From: Gammaproteobacteria bacterium
Lineage (GTDB): Bacteria > Pseudomonadota > Gammaproteobacteria > GCA-001735895
Assembly: GCA_024225395.1 (NCBI GenBank)
Contig: JAAEMR010000149.1
Span: forward strand, 1-64,000
Reading direction: 5' to 3'
Length of the DNA: 64,000 bases
The translations under genes and the position numbers were made by a program. The notes below the pieces were generated by a model. It was not told the DNA's origin. It worked only from the letters and a program-made list of their open reading frames with translations, and did not search any database. How positions within the stretch are numbered: position 1 is the first letter of the stretch; each line of letters begins with the position of its first letter. Positions 39,612-50,763 of this stretch are shown one piece after another.

Positions 39612-40175
39612 TCACCTCATCACGTAGATAAGAGGAAAAAGAATAATCCACACCATGTCCACCATATGCCAGTAACTGGCCCCGGTTTCCAGACCTGTAT
39701 GATTTTCCGGAGTATAGTTTCCTGCCCTTGTTTTAATCGCATTTGCAGCAAGAATCACCATGCCCATCAAGACATGCATAAAATGGAAGAATGTCAGGGA
39801 AAAATAAAACATGTAAAACTTATTTGTTCGGAGGTTAATACCTTCACTGTAGTGATGATTATATTCATATGATTTCACCAGCAGAAACAATAAACCCATT
39901 AATAAGGCGGCTATTATCCAGTTGAAACAATGTTTAGCATTATTTTCTCTGATTGCAGCCACCGCTCTAACAACAAAATAGCTACTGGTAATTAAAGTCA
40001 GCGTATTAATTAACGCAAGATTTCGATCAAGAGTGAGCTGTGATTCATTAAATAACTCGACATTATTGGCTCGTGTGAAAGCATATACAGCAAAGAAGAT
40101 TGCAAATACCGACAATTCAGCCATGATAAAAATCCAGATAGCTAGATCGCCAGGAGGAGTATTTCGGTTTTTCAT
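39612..40175 (-). CDS. norE: Cytochrome c oxidase subunit III-like protein NorE
   Basis: 187 aa; WIFIMAELSVFAIFFAVYAF...FYFSLTFFHFMHVLMGMVIL...YWHMVDMVWI. Confidence 0.88.
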   Translation of the reverse strand: MKNRNTPPGDLAIWIFIMAELSVFAIFFAVYAFTRANNVELFNESQLTLDRNLALINTLTLITSSYFVVRAVAAIRENNAKHCFNWIIAALLMGLLFLLVKSYEYNHHYSEGINLRTNKFYMFYFSLTFFHFMHVLMGMVILAANAIKTRAGNYTPENHTGLETGASYWHMVDMVWIILFPLIYVMR

Positions 40176-40297
40176 TATTAGAAATTTATGTGTAGATTGA
40201 AGCTAAAAAGGATATTAAATTCTGACCGATTAGGTCAGATTTATTTCCATACAATAGCATGAAAAAATTGAAATTTTGTACCATACCCCAATAAAAA

Positions 40298-40320
40298 ATG
40301 GCGGGCCAAAAGCCCGCCAT
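40298..40320 (-). terminator. Terminator between norB and norE
   Basis: Perfect 9-bp hairpin atggcgggc-caaaa-gcccgccat followed by a T tract on the minus strand. Confidence 0.85.
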
Positions 40321-40352
40321 AAGTACTTCTTAGGTAACTAACTTAATTAAAC

Positions 40353-41759
<1,407 letters not shown>

Positions 41760-42194
41760 TTAACCCTGAATATTTGGTGGCCAGTTCTGGGTATTAATTC
41801 CTGAAGTATATTTCAAAAATTGTGCAATACCTTCCAGCTCTTCATCGCTCAAATTAAACTGGGGCATACTTCTACGACCCGGAATACCATCTTTAGGACG
41901 ACTCATAATGAAGCCCTTGATAGCATCTGTACTGTTTCCAAAACGTTGATAAACATTACCCAGCTCAGGAGCAAAATAAGCACCTTCACCCAGTAAAGTA
42001 TGACAACCTACACAGTTGTTCTTTTCCCATACGCGCTTACCTAGAGCAACTTCTTCGGTAAGGTTTTCCCGATTATCCAGCTCCGGAAGTGCGGATTCGG
42101 TATCGAAAGTTAGCGCGAGTAACAGTAGAAAGAAAAAAACGCTTCCACCGTAGAAAATATTTCGCGCCATCGACTTTGTAAACGTCTCTGACAT
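41760..42194 (-). CDS. norC: Nitric oxide reductase cytochrome c subunit NorC
   Basis: TM anchor then NNCVGCHTLLGEGAYFAPELGNV; start likely MSETFTKSMAR within ORF 41760-42206. Confidence 0.93.
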   Translation of the reverse strand: MSETFTKSMARNIFYGGSVFFFLLLLALTFDTESALPELDNRENLTEEVALGKRVWEKNNCVGCHTLLGEGAYFAPELGNVYQRFGNSTDAIKGFIMSRPKDGIPGRRSMPQFNLSDEELEGIAQFLKYTSGINTQNWPPNIQG

Positions 42195-42280
42195 GATTAG
42201 CCCCATCTATAACTAAAATTAAAAAAATCATTTACCTTATTCAGGCGAGGCAAGGCTAGCTAATATCACTTAAGGGCAAC

Positions 42281-42294
42281 ATGACAAATGTCAA
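42281..42294. promoter_or_regulatory. FNR/DNR-type box (minus strand TTGACATTTGTCAT)
   Basis: One mismatch from TTGACnnnnGTCAA, upstream of norC. Confidence 0.75.
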
Positions 42295-42664
42295 TTGACT
42301 AATATTATTATATTATTATATTAGTTTATATTGATTTAAGTAAAAATACTGACAATTAAAAAATAAAAAATTATTCGATTAAGACTCATTTACTTAAAAG
42401 CCCTGAAATAAAGTTTCTTGATTACGTACATTCCAGGGCGCTTTCCATGTCGGCAACGACTATATGCACTGGTAGGGGGACTGCTCTGAAAACCGACTTG
42501 AATAGAATACTTGAGGAAGCTAGGCGGTTGTGTGCGGAGCGCAGGAAATAAACCGGCTCATCTGTTTTTCAGCAAAAGATCATCCATGTATTTTTTCCTT
42601 ATCTATTACTGTTGAAACAGCTTAAAAGAAAATGATGAGCAGGGCTAATAACTATTAATCAAAT

Positions 42665-43132
42665 TCACATCTTAAACTTTGAAAAAAAAGACCTTATCTT
42701 GCCTTCATCAGCATTACTATCATTCATGAGTTTTTCCAACTTATGCAACCGGGCATCATGTGTTCCGAAATGCACACAAAACCAGTCATTAAGTTTTTTC
42801 TTTAACTTCTGTTCATCAAAGTTATCGGTTGACTCTACCTCATCAGTAATATCACGAATATCATCCAGTAAATTCACATGATCTTCATGATGTTCCTGAT
42901 ATTGATCATATCCATACTTTTCCATCAGATTTTCTTCATGAACAAAATGGGAGTAAATCTCACCATAAGTATCATTCAGAACTTTCACTAACTGTTTTTT
43001 TTCAGCCTTATCCTCAAGTGCTGAATAAAAGGAATTAATTAAAATAATTAATTCCTGATGCTCAACATCAACATCAGAAACACCCGTTAAAAATTTATCA
43101 TTCCATTCAATTAAAGCCATTTCAGTTCCCAT
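42665..43132 (-). CDS. Bacteriohemerythrin
   Basis: WNDKFLTGVSDVDVEHQELIILIN...HFVHEENLMEKYGYDQYQEHHEDH...CVHFGTHDA. Confidence 0.93.
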   Translation of the reverse strand: MGTEMALIEWNDKFLTGVSDVDVEHQELIILINSFYSALEDKAEKKQLVKVLNDTYGEIYSHFVHEENLMEKYGYDQYQEHHEDHVNLLDDIRDITDEVESTDNFDEQKLKKKLNDWFCVHFGTHDARLHKLEKLMNDSNADEGKIRSFFSKFKM

Positions 43133-43252
43133 GATTTAATTATCAAAAAACACACAATCTATCACCTGACTATCAGCTTGCATTTGATGTTTCTCAGACA
43201 ACAGTCTGAATAGCCGGTCACAAAAAAGCACTCCATCAATTCTCAATAATTT

Positions 43253-43780
43253 TTAATGAGCATTCACATTCACATGATCATACACAATGATATGGTCAGC
43301 CAGAATACCTTTCTTAATAACCTTTAAATCCTTCTCTGTAAACTCAATGCGGCATGGAGATGAAGAATCACAATCAAACAAAACTATATCCTCACCCGTT
43401 TTAACAGTTCCCAGATTTGCGATAACACTCTGATCCATCACATCAAATTTACCTCGAATAAAAGCATCACCCATTGATTTTTTACTGACAATATTAAAAA
43501 CTGAAGCAATCGCTTCTGGCTTAACCTTTGTTGAATAGGGGTAAGGAATAAATAATCGTATGATCCGGTTAGGCGGGTAGAATTTCATATAATGACTTTT
43601 CCCGGATAGTTGAGCCATTTTGCCATCATTTTCTTCTCTGGAGAAAAATCCTGAATAAAAAAGTACTGTACCTTCAGACTGTACCAGTTTCTGCTCTTCA
43701 ATTGCATGGGAAATACCTGACACTGACAGGGTTAGTGCAATGGTTATGAAAATGGCAAGGAAATTATGATTAAAAAACAT
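43253..43780 (-). CDS. Hypothetical secreted protein
   Basis: 175 aa with signal peptide; no family recognised. Confidence 0.55.
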   Translation of the reverse strand: MFFNHNFLAIFITIALTLSVSGISHAIEEQKLVQSEGTVLFYSGFFSREENDGKMAQLSGKSHYMKFYPPNRIIRLFIPYPYSTKVKPEAIASVFNIVSKKSMGDAFIRGKFDVMDQSVIANLGTVKTGEDIVLFDCDSSSPCRIEFTEKDLKVIKKGILADHIIVYDHVNVNAH

Positions 43781-43986
43781 TTATATAGCCTGGATTATCT
43801 AATTATTAAATCCAGCTCATTATAAAATACTTATAAAGCAAGCTCTATATCTATTTCCATATAGAGCAAATAAAAAATACGCCCTCAAGATTTATCACAA
43901 AACATTTTTATTTAATCTGATAAGTTTCAACTCTTTTATCAATATACCAATTTTTATATACCTATTAATTGCGAGCATAAGGAGAG

Positions 43987-44805
43987 ATGATAAAATTAAA
44001 ATTTATTATAATTTTTTATTTCCTACTTTTTATTTCTACCCCTTTTAATCTCAACCTCAATTCAGGCTGGCAAGGTTTCATCGGGTAAAGCAAATCAGTG
44101 TTTCGCCTGTCATGGTGTTAATGGCGTTAGTTTAAACCCGGCATTTCCATCACCGGCTGGACAAAACCAAAACTACCTGGTCCCACAGCTCAAGGCATTT
44201 AAAAATGGCGAGAGAAAAGCCAGAGAATAAAACCCATGGCATCCAGTTTAAGTGATAATGATATGGAACGGGTGGCCGCTTATTTTGCCAGCAAAAAAGC
44301 TGGAACAGGCGAACAAATCAGTAAAGGTTATGAAGGAGCACCTTCAGGTATTGATGTTGGTGAAGTTAACCATAAAGCCAAATTAACCGGCGTTGCTTTA
44401 TCTGATAAAGATTTTGAAAGTGCAAAAGAAATTTATTTCCCACGGTGCGCTGGTTGTCACGGTATATTATGTATAGGAGCAACAGGTAAACCCCTAACCA
44501 CCGATACTGCTACAAAAAGAGGCACCGAATATCTTAATATCTTCATCACCTATAGATCAGCTTATAGTATGCCAGCATGGGATGAGACCAGGATTCTATC
44601 TGATAAAGAAATTGATACCATGGCGAAGTATCTGCAGAACGAACCTCCAGTTCCCCGCTGAGTATGGGATAAAAGAACTGACTGCAAGCTGGAAGGTGGT
44701 CATAGCTGTCAGTGAGCGACCTACATCTTCATTATATGATCACAACATAGAAAATATTTTCTCAGTCACATTATAGAGACGACGGTACAATTGCACTTAC
44801 TTGCC
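43987..44805 (+). pseudogene. nirS: Degenerate, truncated cytochrome cd1 nitrite reductase (nirS) with N-terminal cytochrome c domain
   Basis: Pieces in alternating frames: ANQCFACHGVNGVS; DFESAKEIYFPRCAGCHGILCIGATGKPLTTD...YLQNEPPVP; EYGIKELTASWKVVIAVSERPTSSLYDHNIENIFSVTL; DDGTIAL. Confidence 0.82.
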
Positions 44806-44884
44806 CTTTTTTTATTCAAGATTCCATCTGTGCAACAGCAACAATCCAAAATTTCCCATTACACATTAAGCAGGTTTTGAAAAT

Positions 44885-45157
44885 ATGCGATTTATAGCTT
44901 TCTTATCAATATTTTTGATTTATTCAACTTCATATGCTCAGGATATAAATTCAAGGCTGCGTTTATCAAAAAAAATAATGGAGGTATATCAGGTATCCTG
45001 CCGGGGAGAATCAAACGCCATAAAAGAAGCTTTTACTTTAGCTGCAACCTATATAACTCATGGAGAATACAATAATATGAGACAGCAGTTGCTGGAAGCC
45101 AGGGCAATTTCAACAAAATCAGATTGTCAGAAATCTATCGATAACTTACTGGATTAA
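44885..45157 (+). CDS. Hypothetical small secreted protein
   Basis: 90 aa with signal peptide. Confidence 0.5.
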   Translation: MRFIAFLSIFLIYSTSYAQDINSRLRLSKKIMEVYQVSCRGESNAIKEAFTLAATYITHGEYNNMRQQLLEARAISTKSDCQKSIDNLLD

Positions 45158-45301
45158 AAAAGTTAGTATTGATTGTAAATTAAGGCACCCGGTTACTTCT
45201 ATCTCATAACCGTTATCAATCAACGAAGATACTCTGATGAAATCAAAAATATTTTACTATATAATTCGCTGCTTTAAGTTCGAGCATCCTCAGCAGCATT
45301 T

Positions 45302-45595
45302 ATGCCTAAGATTATCAACAAACTGCTATTATTTGTTTTCATACTAAGCCTGCTTAATCCTGTCAGCGTATTCGCCATTGTTGAAAATACGGATAAACAG
45401 TCTACCCAGATTCAACACAATACTGCTACTGTTGAAAAAGACATTAATCCACAAGAAAGGAAAAAAATATTAGCCGGGGATAGACATCTGAATATATTTT
45501 TTGCCATTGGGATTATCATTAACTTGATCATGATGACTTCATTTGGATTCTGGGCTGTTGGACAATTTCGGCAACATAACAAAAATAAAAAATAA
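45302..45595 (+). CDS. Hypothetical small membrane protein
   Basis: 97 aa; signal peptide plus one TM. Confidence 0.5.
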   Translation: MPKIINKLLLFVFILSLLNPVSVFAIVENTDKQSTQIQHNTATVEKDINPQERKKILAGDRHLNIFFAIGIIINLIMMTSFGFWAVGQFRQHNKNKK

Positions 45596-45613
45596 ATCTG
45601 CTCTTTTTTTAAT

Positions 45614-46234
45614 ATGTCTAAACAAAGTCTATCCATATTACTGGCAGTCCTGTTCATCACAGGGTCAGCAGCCTATGTCAGTTACCATTTTTTCACCACT
45701 GAACAAACCCCAACTGAACTTATAGCTGTACTCAGGGCAGTTCCTAAACAGTTACAGGAATTTAAGCTAATCGACCAAAACAGAAATTCTTTCACTTTGG
45801 GGCATTTGAAAAACGCCAATACATTACTATTTTTTGGTTACACATCATGTCCCGATATCTGCCCAACAACTTTGACGATTTTAAACCAGCTGTATAATCA
45901 ACTTAACAAAAGCAAACCTTCAGAAAGCTACAACATCGTCTTTGTATCAGTCGATCCGCAAAGAGATACGACAGAAAAACTTTCTGAATATATGAATTAT
46001 TTCAATCAGGATTTTTTAGCTGTTACAGGCACTAAAACAGAAATAGACCAATTTGCGCGTCAATTTGGAGCCGGTTATGTCATTGATGGAGATGTATCCG
46101 GAGATAATTACCTGGTTAGCCATACCAGTTCAATTTTCCTGATAAATTCCCAGCAAAAATTTATAGCTTCATTTTCTCCTCCACACCATGCTGAGATTAT
46201 TGCATCACAATTGCAGTTAATTGAAAAACTCTAA
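45614..46234 (+). CDS. SCO1/SenC family copper chaperone
   Basis: FFGYTSCPDICPTTLTILNQLYNQL...VFVSVDPQRDTTEKLSEYMNYF. Confidence 0.93.
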   Translation: MSKQSLSILLAVLFITGSAAYVSYHFFTTEQTPTELIAVLRAVPKQLQEFKLIDQNRNSFTLGHLKNANTLLFFGYTSCPDICPTTLTILNQLYNQLNKSKPSESYNIVFVSVDPQRDTTEKLSEYMNYFNQDFLAVTGTKTEIDQFARQFGAGYVIDGDVSGDNYLVSHTSSIFLINSQQKFIASFSPPHHAEIIASQLQLIEKL

Positions 46235-46244
46235 ATAACTACAG

Positions 46245-46676
46245 ATGGATATAATTTCTACGCTTCCGGCCGTTGAGGCCATACTCAATTCCATATCAGC
46301 AACACTGGTTACTACTGGCTATTATTTTATCCATAAGAATAATATTCCAGCCCATCAAATATGCATGAAGAGCGCTCTGTTTACGTCCACAATTTTTGCT
46401 GTTGTTTACCTTATTTACCATTTAAATATTGGTAATATTCCTTTTGCAGGACAAGGTTATATACGCCCGATTTATTTTTTGATCCTGATATCACATGTAA
46501 TTTTGGCTATAACAACCGTTGTTCTGGTGCTAACAACAGTTTACATGATCATTAAAGGTGAAACAGATAAACATAAAAAAATTGCTCGCTGGACTGTACC
46601 TGTCTGGCTTTATGTTTCAGTCACCGGGGTAATTATATATTTGTTGGCATTTCATTTTTATCCGCCAACAGATTAA
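46245..46676 (+). CDS. DUF420 family membrane protein (oxidase-associated)
   Basis: LPAVEAILNSISATLVTTGYYFIHKNNIPAHQICMKSA; 4 TM. Confidence 0.85.
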   Translation: MDIISTLPAVEAILNSISATLVTTGYYFIHKNNIPAHQICMKSALFTSTIFAVVYLIYHLNIGNIPFAGQGYIRPIYFLILISHVILAITTVVLVLTTVYMIIKGETDKHKKIARWTVPVWLYVSVTGVIIYLLAFHFYPPTD

Positions 46677-46732
46677 TGGTATTATGCTTCTGATATGTAC
46701 AATCACATTTATTAAATCACAGGCTTTGAATT

Positions 46733-46981
46733 ATGGAACTGATCTATTTCACATTAGTTGGAATCATTTTATACATCGTATCCGATAAAATCGTGCTGAC
46801 CATTGAAAGAAAACGTGGTGAGCGCCTACCAAACAGGTCGGTAGTATTTTTTTTCATAATCATTATCCTGGCTGTTATATCTTTTTCAGTTATCCAGAGT
46901 CTGTATGAAAAACCAGTCGGTGAAACACCCCAAACAGAACAACCTCAGAATGCACCAGCAGCTGAAACTAAGTCACAATAA
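46733..46981 (+). CDS. Hypothetical small membrane protein
   Basis: 82 aa, 2 TM. Confidence 0.5.
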   Translation: MELIYFTLVGIILYIVSDKIVLTIERKRGERLPNRSVVFFFIIIILAVISFSVIQSLYEKPVGETPQTEQPQNAPAAETKSQ

Positions 46982-47005
46982 TTTTTAAATAACTTCTATC
47001 AAAAT

Positions 47006-48481
47006 CTAATCTCTGGTTCTGGCAGACATCATCGATTTATAAACAATAATTAGAAAAATTATCCCGCCAATAATGGCAATCCCTGCACCCACTCCTACAA
47101 TTCGCATACCAATAACCTTTTCCATCGTATCCAGTCCCTGAGCAGCTCCAGCTGTTTTACGTTGTACACCATGCCCACCCGACCAGGCAAGTCCACCAAT
47201 ATGAATAAGTTGCCCTACCCCGTACAAGACAGGCTGCCACCTGACCATCTTTCCAGTCGGTTTTTTGAATCCCAGACGTGGCAATAAATGATATGTAATA
47301 CCCATAAAAGCAAGTGTAATCGCGGTGATCGATCCATGATAATGAGCAGGTACAATAGTATTACTACCGCTAATCATAAAACCAATAACCCCGCCAGCAG
47401 CAAACAGCAGAAATGAAAATATTAATGCATTTCGTTCACCACTAGCTTGTGGAAATCCAGAACTGTTAGTAAACAAGCTATAAATAATAGCCAGGCCTAT
47501 GGGCAAAGCCGCCAAACCACCGCCATACTGCATTAACCAGGTAATTGCTTGCAGATGATTTCCAGAAGAAACATCAAACATCAGGTAAACAACCGGAGTC
47601 AATAAAACCGGTAATAAGCCAATGGCAAAAACAAAAATTACGCTACGCGGTAAAATTTTCAGATCAATACCAGTGATTACCGCCAGGCACAGCCACACAA
47701 CCAAAACGAGTTGCACATGAACAAATTGAAGTGTGTGACCACTCCCCCAGAACAATAATTCAAAATAGTATGCACCCTGTGCATGTTCAGGTATACCAAC
47801 CCAGGAGGCAATCAGAGCCATTAGAGAAACCAGTGCAGCTACTAAAGCGGTATATAACCCAAAACGAATAGCCCCACCACCACTCGAACTTTGACCTACC
47901 GGGTTAGAGAAAAATAACCCGCGTATAACCAGAACAGTGAATCCCAAACCAAAAATACCCAGACCGACAAAAAAGACGGGGTTCTGAAGTACCGGAACAT
48001 AGTTATTCATGAAAGGGTTTGCTGCTCCCAGAAAAGGGGATACAGCAAAAACCAGAGTCCCCACAACTGCCAGCCAAAGTCCGACCCATCCACATAAGAT
48101 ACAGCGTTTAGTACTATTTAAACTCCAGAATAAACCGGCAAACCCCAGAAACCACGTCAAAACTGTTAAATCGACATGTACTACCAATGCAGTGTGAAAG
48201 AAATCCGTCCAGGGGAAAAATTCTTTGGTGTAGGGTACGCGAGAGAGGACCACCAGAATGGTAAAAATACCTGCCACAACCATAGAGCCAACAGCTAGTA
48301 ATAACCAACCTATGCTGATTTTTCTATTTGACTCGTCCTGAGGAATGTTTAGAGAAAATCCCTCTACGGTCTCGTTAATGTCACTCATGGTTTTTTCCTG
48401 AATAGAAATGAAGCTAAAAAATGCGGGGAAGTTATGCTTAAATATTGGCTCTGTCAACCGCCAATAATATGCCTGGGACAA
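47006..48481 (-). CDS. Noncanonical heme-copper oxidase subunit I-like protein
   Basis: VVHVDLTVLTWFLGFAGLFW, FWGSGHTLQFVHVQ, PAHYHGSITAITLAFMGITYHLLP; helix VII region lacks HH. Real start probably MSDINETVEG near 48388. Confidence 0.75.
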   Translation of the reverse strand: MSQAYYWRLTEPIFKHNFPAFFSFISIQEKTMSDINETVEGFSLNIPQDESNRKISIGWLLLAVGSMVVAGIFTILVVLSRVPYTKEFFPWTDFFHTALVVHVDLTVLTWFLGFAGLFWSLNSTKRCILCGWVGLWLAVVGTLVFAVSPFLGAANPFMNNYVPVLQNPVFFVGLGIFGLGFTVLVIRGLFFSNPVGQSSSGGGAIRFGLYTALVAALVSLMALIASWVGIPEHAQGAYYFELLFWGSGHTLQFVHVQLVLVVWLCLAVITGIDLKILPRSVIFVFAIGLLPVLLTPVVYLMFDVSSGNHLQAITWLMQYGGGLAALPIGLAIIYSLFTNSSGFPQASGERNALIFSFLLFAAGGVIGFMISGSNTIVPAHYHGSITAITLAFMGITYHLLPRLGFKKPTGKMVRWQPVLYGVGQLIHIGGLAWSGGHGVQRKTAGAAQGLDTMEKVIGMRIVGVGAGIAIIGGIIFLIIVYKSMMSARTRD

Positions 48482-48589
48482 CCCGGGCCATCAACCATAA
48501 CAATCCGGCTCTTTTGATTCACACCAAACTGCCAGTAACAGGCTAAGGACAACCCAGGGCATCAACCTGCGTATGATTCAAATTCCATC

Positions 48590-49093
48590 TTATTTTACTA
48601 TGAAGCCACCTTCTCCAGAATCAAACTGAATAATTAAATGCTGTTCAGGTTTAATAACAATATCCTGTTCATGCTGATAGATAGGACCTTCGACTTTCAC
48701 GTCATCATTTAACCAGGTTTTCATCCGATGTTTACCCGCTGGTATTTTTATATTCTGGTATATATCAATACCCTGATCTTTGTATAAACCGAGTGGTTGA
48801 GCAGAATGACTAAAAATCACTTCATCATTTATCTGTAATTCCATAACCACGGGGGAACGCTCACGAGGACAGTCCATAGGTTTACGCATATTGGGAGGCA
48901 ACTTCATCAATTCATCGTAGGACATCTTTTTACACTCAGTGACATGTTTACCCACATGACTCATGGTATAGGTAATTAATGCCTGGTTTTCTTCCAGCTG
49001 ATGATAGGGGGGTAAAATAGAAAAATACCAGACCAGTCCCATAAATATCGAATAATTTAAGATCTGTAGAGGATATCGAATTATTTTATTCAT
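48590..49093 (-). CDS. Hypothetical membrane-anchored protein in the oxidase cluster
   Basis: 167 aa, N-terminal TM; abuts the cytochrome b fusion gene. Confidence 0.6.
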   Translation of the reverse strand: MNKIIRYPLQILNYSIFMGLVWYFSILPPYHQLEENQALITYTMSHVGKHVTECKKMSYDELMKLPPNMRKPMDCPRERSPVVMELQINDEVIFSHSAQPLGLYKDQGIDIYQNIKIPAGKHRMKTWLNDDVKVEGPIYQHEQDIVIKPEQHLIIQFDSGEGGFIVK

Positions 49094-50662
49094 CTATTCC
49101 TCCCCTTTTTTACTTTCAAGTGATTCATTGTCTTTCTGCATACTGGAAAGCTTTTGCTGAAAACGATCGAGTTCAGATCTAAGTTCCTTACACTCTGTTT
49201 CTACTGCACGGAATATGTTTATCCTGGCACGTTCAGCACGTTTTCGTAGAATAGGTTTTCGACTCCCATCGAAACGTTCATCCATCCACTGATTGCCATG
49301 ACGAAAATAACAATCACCTGTTCGACACCCGGTTATAAAAACACCATCAGCACCTTTTTTCAATGCATATTCAACCATTGTTGGCGGGATCATGCCGACG
49401 CAATAATATTTGATAATACCTATATTGGATGACTCAAGCCCTTTAAAATCGAGCGCGTTATCACAACCAAAAACAATAATCTTATTATCACTGTCTGAGC
49501 TGCTTTTATTGATTCTCTCTATTTCAGCATCTACCTGGTCTCGTACATCATTTATAGGAGAATTGGGCATATCTATGCCAGTTATCAAAGACTTCTCGCT
49601 ATGGCGAAAAGGGTTTGAAGAGGGGCAGGATCCGACGCAGATGCCACAGGAAGCACAAAGATTATCATGCACAACCACTTCATTTTCCCATCGAGCACCA
49701 TCCGTTCTTTTTTGTACGGTAATAGCATCGAAAGGACAATCTTTGGCACACTGCTCACAACCGTTACAATGATCAAGGAATACCTTGGCAACTTCATCCT
49801 GTTTTTTCTTTGGCAGCCATGGCATTAACATTAAAAAAACGGTGATGCCAATAGTTAGTAACCATACTTGCCCTGCTGTCAAGTAATCAAGCAAGGGATA
49901 GATATTCAAATAAAACCAGTCAATATTTAATATGGCAGGAGTTTGCGTCACATCGGCGGGATCATGACTGACTGCGGGTGCAATCAATGAAAGAATCACC
50001 AGAGCCATAAAAGTACCTATTGCTAAACCTCTTGGAGCCATTATTGAGACCCCTGATAAACGCTTAACATGAAACCAGAGAGCAAACACCAGAATAACAG
50101 GTTGACCTAACAGGTGTAAAAATGCCATTAAAGTAAAAAAACGGTCATTTATCTGCTCAGCCAAAAAATTTCGCGACATAGTTCCTGGTAACAATGGCAA
50201 ACCATCCATTAACTGCGAGGATAAAATCGCCACATATAATGCCAGCTCATCCCAGACTAACCAGTAACCTGTAATACCAAGCGTAACAACAAGCCATAAA
50301 GTTGGTACACCTGTAACCCAGGAAAACCAGCGAAAACCCCGATAACGATCTAACGAAAATTCTCTAAACATATGCAGAAAAATTGTAATTATTGCTGCAT
50401 CTGATGCGTATCTATGCAAGCTACGCATGACGCCGGCTGCATACCATTGCTCATTCGTCATGTACTCTACAGAATTATAAGCCCCCATCAGAGTCGAATC
50501 GAAAAAGATGAACAGGTAGAGCCCGCTAACAAGAATAATCCAGAAGAAAAAAAATGTTAGCGTCCCCAGGTTATATAGCGGGTTCCATTGATGTCCGAAA
50601 GAAATATTGAACCAGGTTTCAAGCGCAAGATAACCGCGCTTAACTGGGTTAATGTAACTCAT
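49094..50662 (-). CDS. Fusion protein: cytochrome b domain + 2x[4Fe-4S] ferredoxin + MvhD-type iron-sulfur domain
   Basis: 522 aa; cyt b LHRYASDAAIITIFLHMFREF; CNGCEQCAKDCP and CASCGICVGSCP; GVFITGCRTGDCYFRHGNQWMDER. Confidence 0.85.
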   Translation of the reverse strand: MSYINPVKRGYLALETWFNISFGHQWNPLYNLGTLTFFFFWIILVSGLYLFIFFDSTLMGAYNSVEYMTNEQWYAAGVMRSLHRYASDAAIITIFLHMFREFSLDRYRGFRWFSWVTGVPTLWLVVTLGITGYWLVWDELALYVAILSSQLMDGLPLLPGTMSRNFLAEQINDRFFTLMAFLHLLGQPVILVFALWFHVKRLSGVSIMAPRGLAIGTFMALVILSLIAPAVSHDPADVTQTPAILNIDWFYLNIYPLLDYLTAGQVWLLTIGITVFLMLMPWLPKKKQDEVAKVFLDHCNGCEQCAKDCPFDAITVQKRTDGARWENEVVVHDNLCASCGICVGSCPSSNPFRHSEKSLITGIDMPNSPINDVRDQVDAEIERINKSSSDSDNKIIVFGCDNALDFKGLESSNIGIIKYYCVGMIPPTMVEYALKKGADGVFITGCRTGDCYFRHGNQWMDERFDGSRKPILRKRAERARINIFRAVETECKELRSELDRFQQKLSSMQKDNESLESKKGEE

Positions 50663-50763
50663 TTATTTACCTTGTTAGTTAATGTTCAGGGATTCAAAAC
50701 TGGATTACAGTTAGTTTCTACAGTTGTCTTCTGTTCTGTAGATACAGATTTTGCATTTACACA

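Noticed and set aside
42410-42565. GC-richer stretch upstream of norC with a reverse-strand open segment (EPVYFLRSAHNRLASSSILFKSVFRAVPLPVHIVVADMESALECT*) and small inverted repeats
   Set aside because: No start codon in frame, no recognised family and only weak pairing; cannot tell remnant from chance.
43148-43163. FNR-like ATGATTTAATTATCAA upstream of hemerythrin
   Set aside because: Half-sites are separated by 6 nt instead of 4, so not a credible FNR/DNR site.
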